A stretch of 64,000 bases of DNA. Source: Mugil cephalus. Lineage: Eukaryota > Chordata > Actinopteri > Mugiliformes > Mugilidae. A program made the position numbers and the translations under genes. Under the pieces are notes generated by a model. The model was not told the origin of the DNA, ran no database searches, and saw nothing but the letters and a program-made list of their open reading frames with translations. Positions within the stretch are counted from its first letter, which is position 1. Every line of letters begins with the position of its first letter. Positions 44,204-64,000 of the stretch are shown in pieces. Location: the NCBI RefSeq assembly GCF_022458985.1, contig NC_061781.1, forward strand, positions 17,701,001 to 17,765,000. The letters are read 5' to 3'.

Positions 44204-45084
44204 TAAACACTTTATTCTCGTTAAAGCCACAGTCCAGATTTATGACAAATCTTTCTGTGTTTGTTGGTTGTGCCATACATCAGCCCTCCCAGCTCCCTGA
44301 TTGTCACGTTTAATCCAGTACCAGATGAGTCACAATCGCACTAGTAAATCCTCAGCTATGCAGAGCTGTAGCATTATGAGATGAACGCGTCAATGGGTCC
44401 TTCATGTGTTACTTCATCACTTTGACAGACGACAGCTCTAATAGATGCCAGCATCTCTGGAAGCTTCCCCCTCAATCCAGTGTGCATGGTTTGGCTCTGA
44501 GATGCACTGTCAGCTGTTCAAGTGTTTCACATTGTTTGGGCAACCCAATAGTATGAATGCAGTGCCAACAAATTAAGTGGCCAATATTGATCATCATTAT
44601 GACAAAGTGACAAAGTTTATGGTGCAATCTGGTACATAAAAATATTCAGAGGTTATTATAAAGCACATTTTATACTTAAATCATATAGTAATTTAAGTAT
44701 ATAGTTCGATTAAGTCTACAAAATAAAAAATAGCATAGCATAGCTTACTTTAAGCACTATTTCATTAAGATACATGTCTGTCACCTACTTGTAATGTTAA
44801 TCTTACTGGAACGCGACATGGCGCTGACTGTGGTCTTGGAGGAGCATGTGGATGTCACTGGTATACAGTTGCAAGACAGGCACACATCCCAGATGTCCAA
44901 AATAAAATTAAGACTGAGCGCCATTACATAAAAACTGATGAGGGATAATATTCATCTTGGAAAAGAAAGGATGACACATTGCCATCTAGGCTGGGATAAA
45001 ACCAAAAATAAGTCCTGGGTTAACAAACAAGATGTAAGAGATGCCTGAACAGTAATAGTAGCATGAATGAAAACACTATCTAGT

Positions 45085-45822
45085 AGTTGTGGAAGTTATA
45101 ATTTATTGAATGAGCAATTGAAAGTGGATAGTACTTTCATTCAGTCTAAATAACAAATGTTCAGTGTGATATTCAGTTAATGGTCTTTGTGTTTCTTTAG
45201 TCAACAAGCCTTGTTATGCATAAATACATTACACAGCATTTTTGCAGAAGAGAGATGACTGTAACATTAGCTCAAGTTTACACACACAAATTGTGTTGGC
45301 CCCCACTTCCAGCAAGATCTTTCCCTCCTGTGTGAAAGATCTGTCCCTTGCCTTGGTGTGTGTTGCATAAAAATAATCAAGGATAAGATAAAGTAAATAA
45401 ATTGTAAATATATACACACTCAAATATACAAAATATATTTATATATAAACACATATGAACACCAAACATAATACTACTGGCTGATATGACCTTTGTTGTG
45501 TCATTTCAAATAAGCCAGTCAACACTATGTTTACAAATGGGTCTGTTGGCAACAAGTTAACCAAGGTCATAAACTTAGAGTGTCCTTAAGATTCCTATTC
45601 CTTCATACCAGCCATCACATTGCTGAACTGAAAGACAACTGAGCACTCTAGCCAACAAATAGCCACAAGAGAGCACTTGAATTCCAAAAATGGTTTTCGG
45701 CTTATGTTATGCCAATTGTCATTCAACAACAGCGAGCGTCCATTCCTTACAAGTACCACTGACTGTATAGTCCTCATATAATCTCACGCAACAATTTCTA
45801 CTACAACATAGGTGGTCTGCCG
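45085..45822. other. Private insert of copy 2, no recognised gene
   Basis: AT-rich sequence without a counterpart in copy 1. No supported gene was found. Confidence 0.35.
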
Positions 45823-46053
45823 GCTGGATGCTCTGAGCTGAAGATGGACATGAATAACTTGGCTAAAGTAGAGGATCTCCTGGTTATACTATATAAGTGA
45901 AATTATTGATTTTTAAATGTTGCTAAGTGACACATAAATGTGCCTCTCTTTACACTGTTGAGAAAGCCTGAGAAAAGAGATGGCATCTCAATATGAGACT
46001 ATTGCAAAGTTAACCAAGGAGAAGAAAGACATCCAAGAATCCCAGACAGAGAC
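45823..46053 (+). pseudogene. Two-exon MYH relic on the plus strand
   Basis: 45823-45875 reads CSELKMDMNNLAKVE, matching mRNA exon 23 ([19 protein letters not shown], with an internal loss). 45964-46053 reads [22 protein letters not shown], matching exon 24 ([22 protein letters not shown]). About 90 bp of intron-like DNA separates them, so the copy was not retroposed. Orientation is opposite to genes B and C. Confidence 0.8.
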
Positions 46054-46065
46054 TCCTCGTGTTTA

Positions 46066-46193
46066 GAGATGTTTTGTATGGGGTGCCGTTTGTAAAGCTG
46101 CACATGTTATATGCACATGTTATATGCTACCGTGTACATGTTATATGCTACCATGCAATGACAATAAAAACTCTAATCTAATCTAAAATGAAC
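46066..46193 (+). mobile_element. Retroposon tail fragment
   Basis: Short internal repeats 'acatgttatatgctacc' are followed by 'caatgacaataaaaactcta' and a simple (ATCTA)n end, as in fish LINE/SINE 3' tails. Confidence 0.45.
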
Positions 46194-46197
46194 ACAC

Positions 46198-47892
46198 AAT
46201 TTTTCCCACATTTAGCTGCAAAACACAAAAAAATAAGGATTGAATTTTTCAAAGTCACTTTTTTGTCACATTTTGTAAATGTTAAATCTAAATCTAAATA
46301 CTAAATCTAAATATTTAATCTAAATGGTAAATGTTAAATAGAAATAGAAATATTAAATATAAATGTTAAATGTAGCGCTTGGAGAAACTAAATATTTAGC
46401 AAATATGCTAATTGACGCTGCCATTGAGCGGAAGTACCAAAATAAATGCTTCATTCTGAGCAGTGTTCTGGTGACTGACTGACTGACTGACTGCATGTCT
46501 CTGATTCAGCAAAAAACATTGGAGGACGGTTTCTTTGACGTTTGTTTTGATTCTGCAGTGCTGTACTGTCTGCTGGACATTTACAATCCACATCATCTTA
46601 AAGCTTATGCTACTATATCTGGACAGAAATGCCTCCTTAGGGCTTCACCGCCTCTGAAGAAGGCACTGCACCAGGGCCAAGCAATTTAAAAAGCATGTAA
46701 GAGCTCACTCTCATTATACTTTATATATTGTAAAACTTACTGTGTATGCGTTTTTTTTTGTTTTTTTTTTATTAACTCGTCAGGGATCCATCAGGATAAA
46801 CAAGGCTGCATCAACAACAAAACTGACAATCCCAGTATTGGAGAATTCGCCAGTATGTAAGGGTTAAATTTGGGCTGGAGATAAGGGTCCCAAGTGGGTT
46901 TGTCTGCAGTTTCATGGTGGCCCCACCTGGGTTTGCTCATATGGGCCTCAAGTGAGTTCAGACTGGGTTTCAGGTAGGGCCGAACTTGCTGAGTTGCACA
47001 GGACCCGTGTAGGCCCCATATCTTTGCCGACATGGGCACAAAGGTGGATCAGACTGGTCCTTAAATGGGGCCCAACTTAAAATTTGCCCTATTTATGCCT
47101 AAGCCCACTTAGCCCACTTACATCTCTGGGGATCATCATCATAGCAGTTTTCTTTGCTTGAACTGGTAACGGGTAGGTACAGGAAGGGGTAAGATGTCAG
47201 TAAGCAATCACACTATTATATTCTTATGTTTGAGATATAAACATGACGATTAACTTTGTGAATGATAAAGATCATTTAATAGGTCAGAGACCATGATTAT
47301 CTCATTGAAATGCTATAATTTACATTTCAAAGCAGTCTTCAGTTTAGAATGTTGCACATCCTCCATTTGGCAAGTGGAAGATGTAGCTGAATTTTGTTGT
47401 GCATCCATTTGTGTGTGCCTGTAAGCTAAAAAATAATAATTAAATACAATTTTTTTCGGAGCTACCGAACCTGGAAATGAATGGAAATGCACAAACACAT
47501 TTACACATTACAAGAGAATCATAAAACATTTTTTATAGATAAATACTGGTGTTTCAATACTAGTAAACATCTCGCACAAAGATTAAAAGCACAGTTAGTT
47601 GAGTTTGCTAAGTGTGCTGTCCCGTAGAGACAGTGGGTGTCACTGGCCCACTGGCGTCAATTAGCATATTAGCTAAATATTTAGTTTCTCCAAGAGCTAC
47701 ATTTGACATTTATATTTAACATTTATCATTTAGATTCAGTATTTAACATTTAGATTTAACATTTCACATTTAGATATAATCTTTAACATTTACATTTATC
47801 ATTTAGATTTAACATTTACTAAATGTGATAAAAAAGGTCACGTTGAAAAATTCACTTCTCATTTTTTAGTGTTTTGGAGCTAAATGTGGGAA
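46198..47892. mobile_element. 1.7-kb element with long terminal inverted repeats, probably a non-autonomous DNA transposon
   Basis: The left end 'tcccacatttagctgcaaaacac' and the right end 'gtgttttggagctaaatgtggga' are inverted copies. Each arm is about 240 bp and is filled with subterminal repeats of a 'tttagatttaacat' unit. The arms also match at the inner side ('gagaaactaaatatttagc' near 46382 versus 'gctaaatatttagtttctcc' near 47672). The interior holds no recognised transposase. A stretch at 46840-47110 has periodic 'ccaagtgggttt' and 'gggcccca' motifs. Superfamily not determined. Confidence 0.7.
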
Positions 47893-50194
47893 GAGTTTTG
47901 GGTATAGTTGTCTGTTTGTCCACGTTAGCTGTATTGCTTGACTTCCAGACAACCATCAGTGTGGTGGTAGATTTATATTTTGTTCCTTTATATTCTGTTG
48001 GAAAGCTGTTCTGTTTAATTTGTATTTTTGTAATTTTGATTTTGTGTATTTGCTAATTTGTTATGTATTAAGTTTACTTTGAGAATTTAAAATTGTTCTC
48101 TTGTAATTTTCTTTGGACTCTCCCTGATTGTTTTATCTTGTGTTTCAGAAGCTGAGAGCCTAAAGTTGTGGTGGGTTTGTACTCTCCTGTTTTGTATGTG
48201 TATGCTTTGTGTGTTTGGAGTGACCCTTCCCAGAGATACCACCTCTTGCTAGCCCTCCTTTCACCGATAAGCCTCAACTGTGAAGCAACTTTTAATAGAT
48301 GTGTGTGTGTGTGACAGCTAGCTCTTTTTAATATTTTGTCTTAAAAACTGTTTTAACAGATAGAACCTCGTCTCCTGTCTGTTCGCAAAACAAACCTGAT
48401 TGCCTTATAAGAATTGATTCATAATCAATAATCCCTGGCGTTGGTGGCATTGTCCGATTTTTATAAGTTAATCTGGGGCAGAAGATCTTAGCCTCATCCT
48501 TCGCACCTCATACAGTAAATAGTGAATATGCAACTAATTTCCACAATATACGCAACACTATATTGCATAAATTGCATTCTTTGTAGATTATATGAACCAA
48601 TAAATCAAGATAAGGTGAAATATAAGTAACATTTTATAGTAGGAACCTGTGTGTCCTGTTTATATCACTGCCAGTGATGTGTTTGCTGTATAGTTGCACA
48701 GGATTTCCAAATCCTGAAATAAGATTCAGGCTGATGGACTTTCCACTAATGCTTGACAAGTGTTTTATATCTCTTGGGAACAGGGTTGAATTAGAATTGC
48801 CAACTCGGATCATTTAACACCACAAACATTTTCCTCAAATGTTCCTCACAAATGCCACTGCTGTTGGCAGAATGTTCACACTGTTGGTAAATTCAGTATT
48901 CAGTTTTAATATTAACTGAGTGACTGCCCAACAAATGATTTAATGATCAACATCCAGCATCAACTTTCATTTCCAAGCTGAATGGACATATAATTTGCTA
49001 TCCTACGAGCAGATCACATCCATGCTCAAAATAAATCCAGCAAAAGGGAGGAGTGAGTAATTTATGGCTCTGAGAGACGGATATATTTAAAGGACACGCT
49101 AATGATAGGACATGTTAAAACCATACCTAGAAGGTCTAAATTCCAACATCTTCATATTTGTTGTGGTTGTCCTTGGGTAGAGTAGAATTGCCAGAAAATT
49201 GCAGAAGAGACACATAGCAACGACCAGATCTGGAATATAACTGACTTGATCCACTAGTTCTTAGCCTACAGAAAGGATATAACATATGATTGTAATATAC
49301 TGTATTTGTATGTGTCTAATATATCTAAAAAATAATTCATTTCAATTACATCATCAAGAAATTAACTGCAGTTTAAGTTATTGCATTCTTGGAATAATAA
49401 AGCTAATTAAACCCAAAACAAAGGCAACTGAGTTTGTTGAGTTTTCTTGAGGATGATCAACATCATCAAAGTAGCTTCTTCAGTTCTAAATGCTTAGGAA
49501 ATTTATATTAGGAATATATATGTGTAGTGACCACCTGAAATGTAACAGCCAGAAACTCAACTGTAACAGGATGTTTTGAACCTCCTTTTCCCCCAATGAA
49601 TGGGACCCAAACAAACAAGCAAAAACAGTTATTTCCCATCCATCTAATCAACACTGTAAATGAGAAAGCAAATGAATGATGTTATTGGCCATGCTTAACT
49701 TCAGGTCTGCTGAATTTGATGAAATGGAAATTAAGCAAATGCACCCAAGTTATGGAAGTGGTGGACAAAAGACTTAATAGAATTAGCACTTCATTGTTCA
49801 AAGCATTCACCGTCCAATCAAGTTTTAGTTTATATCTGTCTGTCCAGGTTCCCCGAAAAGTTTAATGGGATTTATACAGAAAAAGTTTTTCTGAAGCTGA
49901 CCTGTCAGATATCAAACATCATCACTTCATGTTATCTGTGTGAAATTTTGTCAAAGAGTGTGATTTGTTGAATTATGGTGCCCAATTCAACATTTGTGCC
50001 GCATTCAATGACACTTTCTTAAAATATTTCCTTGGTAGTCTCAACTTCACAAACTAATATAGGGCCAAAAGTTTGTCTTGTGAGGACATAGTTACCTTGA
50101 CCTTTTGATCTTTGACCACCAAATTCTAGTCATTTCATCCTTGAGTGCTATTTTTGTCTATGTTTGTAGAGTATGAATGTACAAAGATGGATTT
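47893..50194. other. 3' flank of gene C, largely shared with gene B flank
   Basis: No gene was seen. From about 48235 onward it parallels 18995-20820, with one extra stretch of about 270 bp near 49040-49310. It has the empty site for the SINE-like insertion at about 48515. Confidence 0.6.
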
Positions 50195-50556
50195 GGGTCA
50201 ATCTCATCTCACCTCATCTTCTACTATCACTTATCCTCAGTAGAGTCGCGGGGGTTGCTGGAGCCTGTGCCAGCTGTCATCAGGCGAGAGGCGGGGTACA
50301 CCCTGCACAGGTCACCAGTCTATTGCAGGGCTAACAGAGAGACAAACAACCATTCACACTCACACTTAGGGTCAATTTAGAATCACATATTAACCTAACA
50401 AGCATGTCTTTGGAGGTGGGAGGAAAATGGAGTATGGGGAGAAAATCCACGCAGAACATGCAAACTCCACCCGGAAACACCTGAGCCGGACTTGAATCCA
50501 GCCCTTCTTGTTGGGAGGCATCAGTGCTAACCGCAGAGCCACTGGGATTTGGTTCG
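50195..50556 (-). mobile_element. Teleost SINE/LINE-tail repeat, paralogous to 20822-21175
   Basis: Same repeat, position and orientation as in copy 1. It is slightly more complete at one end ('gctaaccgcagagccactgg'), where copy 1 has a small deletion. Confidence 0.75.
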
Positions 50557-51430
50557 ATACCACTCAAAATGATTCAACCCTATCAGGACAAGCATCTTTA
50601 GTACTTTTAGAGCAACCTTCTTCTGTCATGACCTGCTGCAAACGTGATGCATAGCCAGACACCAGCTTCTGGCAACGTTCCTGGGGAATCTTAGCCCATC
50701 CCTCATGGGCAAAGACCTCCAGTTCATCTATATTCTTGGGATTGTGTGCTGCAACCGCCTTTTTCAAATCTCAATAGAGCTTTTCATTGGGGCTCAAGTT
50801 AGGCAACTGTGATTGGCACTCTAATATCTTTCAATGCTTCTTCTGAAACCAAGTCTTGGTGGACTCCCACGATTTCCTGATACTTGATAGGATCCATCTT
50901 ACCCTCTACACACTACAGGTTTCTATTGTCAGTGGAAGCAAAGAAGCCCCAGAGCATCACTGAGCCACCACTGCGGTTCGACATAGGCAGGGTGTTCTTT
51001 TCAGCGTATGCTTCATTCTTCGTCCTCCACAAATACCACTGATCCATAGGCCCAAAGAGTTCTAGTTTTGTTTCATCATTCCACAGCACAGAATCCCAAA
51101 AGTTCGGGCATGAAACCCCTTGAAAACTGAGACCAAGTCTTGCCGCAGGTCTTTTGCAGTCATTCGATGGTTTTTGACCAACTGCGTCCTCAGGAATCTG
51201 AAGTCAGCAGTTGATAGCTTCCTTTTTCTGCCATGTCCAGGTAATGCAGCCACTGTCCCTTTAACTTATGAACTATACCTCCAATTAGTGCCTTTGCTAG
51301 CTTTTTTTCTTGACTTAGCCACTTAGCCAACATGCAATCAAATGTCACCGTCAACAGTCCAGATATTTTAGGTGCAGTTTTCTGACTGCTGGTTGGTTTC
51401 TGTAGAGGTAGCACATCTAGTGCTTCCACT
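50557..51430 (-). pseudogene. Dead Tc1-like transposase, paralogous to 21176-22220
   Basis: C-terminal piece 50767-50564 (KKAVAAHNPKNIDELEVF, AKIPQERCQKLV), middle with WYLWRTKNEAY, and N-terminal piece 51253-51062 (GHGRKRKLSTADFRFL). Upstream, 51429-51254 extends the N-terminal frame (LAKALIGGIVHKLKG). Frameshifts and stops separate the pieces. It is four codons shorter after KDL than copy 1, and the outer element end differs from copy 1. Confidence 0.8.
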
Positions 51431-52399
51431 TCATTTCTAAAATGGGCATGAGATATGCTGTGGGGGAGATATCAGATTTTATAAGGAGCCTGTGTGGTTT
51501 ATTTGATGACCACCTACATTTATACTTGGGGTAAGGTTGTGCAGTATGATCAAAAATAGAAAGGCAGCAGCAAGTGTGGCATCATGTGTCAGTAAGCATG
51601 AGTGCATGACGGTGGCTTCTGCAGGATATATAAGGTGGCCCATCTGCTTGTGTTGTTGATTAAATCAGTAATGTTTGCCTTCTGTCTTAGTGACAGAGAC
51701 ATGGGCTGCTTTACTCAATGGCAGATAAAATGATGTTTATAGTCAATGAATTTATAATGTACCGCTTGTACAGTAAGTGTTTGAAGAAGCCTTTGAATGA
51801 TCTGCAGGTTTTTGGCATTGTTTCCTTGCTGCATTGAAACAGTGAAATTGCATTTGTTTGTATGTATTCCTGTATTTCTTCTGGGCTGTTTATGCTTGCA
51901 GACAGCTTTGGTGATGCATTGCTTTAAAGGAGAAGTAGTGTGACATGCTTGACTTTCTATAATAATACAGAAGATTACCACCAGAATGCCAAAAATTGCT
52001 TGTTGTTGTTACATTAGATTTTTAAGGTAAAATGTACTAGTGCACTAAGGAGTCAGCATTTTACAAGTGTTTGTCTTAAATCTTAATATCTGTTTAAGCT
52101 AATTATTGCCTTGGTTGCACATTGGCAGCACACTGATTTACATAAAAATTATAATAACAGTCACCAGTCACATTCCATTAGGGATTTACAACAGGTCCTC
52201 TGTCCAAGACAGAAACACTATCCAAATAAAGCAGTTGATGTTTTAATGGTACTTGTTTGTTGATGTGCCCATTAAAGCTTGGCGATAAAATAATAATAAA
52301 ACCTGTCATTTTTTCATTTTACGTTTTGCTGTATCAGAACGATTTTTGTGTTGGTACAATGACTTGAAAAAAAGTAAAATGTATTATTCAGTAGAGGAG

Positions 52400-52485
52400 T
52401 TTATTTAATTAACACAGTGTGAGAAGACAATACAACAACTAGTTCATATTTTATGAACTCTGTTGAAATGTTCCCAGATGTTCTC
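52400..52485 (-). terminator. 3' UTR and poly(A) signal of gene C
   Basis: Minus-strand AATAAA lies at 52405-52400, about 80 nt past the stop codon, in the same context as in gene B. Confidence 0.85.
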
Positions 52486-62687
<10,202 letters not shown>

Positions 62688-63266
62688 GATGGCACTTTAG
62701 TCGAGACTGAAATGTCCAGAATAGAGTTACCAGATCAACTTGACATAGCCATTCCTTACTGTCAATGATAGCCATGAAAAAAAAAACATGATTAGTGTGA
62801 CATTTTTACCTCAGCTCGTTCTAAAATGTAAAGATGGCTGTAGTCTCTTTTGGAGTCTCAAGATGCTGTTAAAAGATAATTCATCATAAATGTGATTCAG
62901 TTTCACTTTGTTTGTGTTATTGTTTTCATTTTAGTTACTGAAACTTTAATGTGACAATGTGTTCAAACTAATCCAAACAATTTAAACTTCCATTACTTCA
63001 ACTGACTCACACAACCAGAGATATAGCATGGAGCTCTTACTTAATAACAACTTGTATGAATCATAACTTAGCATATATTTATAGATAGACCGACAGTACA
63101 TCAAGAAACTACTTTACAATGAAATTGTAAAATAGCTTTGGAACAATTTCCACACACACACAATAAGTTATTTATTCTAAAGACATTGTAGACAATGTAA
63201 TAAGTTGTAAGCAAAACAAACATTAACTTCATCTAATGAGAGGACAGGAAAGAGTTATACACTTAC

Positions 63267-63425
63267 CTGTGATGGGGTCCTATCAGTCCATGCAGAAGTT
63301 CAGAGCTGCTTCTTTTATAGAGAGTGGGAGTGCCTGGTCAGCAGCAGACACTCACCCAGTTTGGTTATGTTCAACGTCCTGCTGATTATGTTTTTGGCAG
63401 GGTGATGCTCTGTCACTAGAATAAA
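63267..63425 (-). promoter_or_regulatory. Promoter and first non-coding exon of gene C
   Basis: Minus-strand TATAAAAG lies at 63319-63312, with the upstream block shared with genes A and B. Exon 1 ends at 63267 (donor gtaag). Exon 2 is 62865-62810 (56 nt). The sequence is nearly identical to the gene B promoter, so any difference in expression must come from small changes or distal elements. Confidence 0.8.
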
Positions 63426-64000
63426 AAAAGAAATACGGGATGAATTATGATATTATATAAAATGATTCGATTTTATGTGAAACGTGGATGTGACCATGAA
63501 TTTAAAAGTGTATTAATGCACCATGAAGCTAAACTACACTGAGTAACTCTTTAAAATGTGTGGAAATTAAACTGCCATACTCCAAAGTGTGGAAGTGAAA
63601 TTGCCACCACAGAATTATCTCTGCTCGGAAAACATAAACTGCAGAACAGAAGAAACAGCTGGTGCAATACGCTGTCCAAGACGTGTTTCTAAAAACATTT
63701 ATTAAAACCATTTCATTATTAAGAGAAAAATAAGCAGTTGTTTATGTGTGCATTGCTGCCTTAGACTATTTTGAACCATTACAAGCTTCCTACTTCAAAA
63801 TATGATCCACCACTGTCTCCAAGTGTATACACAGAAGTGATGGGAAGCTTCTACCCCTCATTAAATAGAATATGACTCTAATAACTATAATTATATAGTT
63901 ATAATAACAAGACATAAAGGTTCCAACATGCTCTGAACATGAATGCATTTTTTAAAAAATTGGGCAGCTTAGAGGGTTGCTTGCTGGAAAGTCTCCCAAA

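Overview
The window is nuclear DNA from a teleost fish, probably a percomorph or other acanthomorph (an inference from the repeat content). It is part of a skeletal-muscle myosin heavy chain (MYH) cluster. Evidence for a fish is the mix of intron-rich vertebrate muscle genes, Tc1-like transposon remnants, an L1-type LINE 3' end, and short SINE/LINE-tail repeats ending in (CTCAT)n/(GATGA)n of the kind common in fish.

Layout. 1-3.1 kb: decayed LINE and a one-exon MYH relic. 4.7-16.3 kb, plus strand: MYH gene A, 39 coding exons, 1939 aa. 16.3-23.2 kb: repeat-rich spacer with a possible LTR, a GATATC-palindrome cluster, a SINE-like insertion and a dead Tc1 transposase. 23.2-33.9 kb, minus strand: MYH gene B, 39 coding exons, 1936 aa. 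33.9-37.7 kb: upstream flank of gene B and Tc1-derived fragments. 37.75-41.16 kb, minus strand: an unprocessed MYH pseudogene with large internal deletions. 41.4-44.7 kb: repeats around a GC-rich patch. 44.7-52.4 kb: a second copy of the spacer, carrying another plus-strand MYH relic and a 1.7 kb terminal-inverted-repeat element. 52.4-63.3 kb, minus strand: MYH gene C, 39 coding exons, 1938 aa. 63.3-64 kb: its upstream flank.

Architecture. Genes A and B are convergent. Together with their promoters, introns and 3' UTRs they form a very large imperfect inverted repeat, with arms of about 13 and 12 kb and a spacer of about 7 kb. Genes B and C are a tandem duplication of a unit larger than 16 kb that includes about 5 kb of 3' flank with its old transposons. 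I rebuilt all three genes by hand: 36 of the 39 coding exons have the same length, phase is kept throughout, and the only length difference is in the surface loop 2 of the motor domain.

All three genes should encode sarcomeric fast-type thick-filament myosins. They probably differ in expression timing or muscle type, but the sequence alone does not show which. No new biological system was found. The notable features are the duplication architecture, loop-2 variation, a GC-AG intron, an apparent gene-conversion tract between gene B and the pseudogene, and fossils of at least two further MYH copies.
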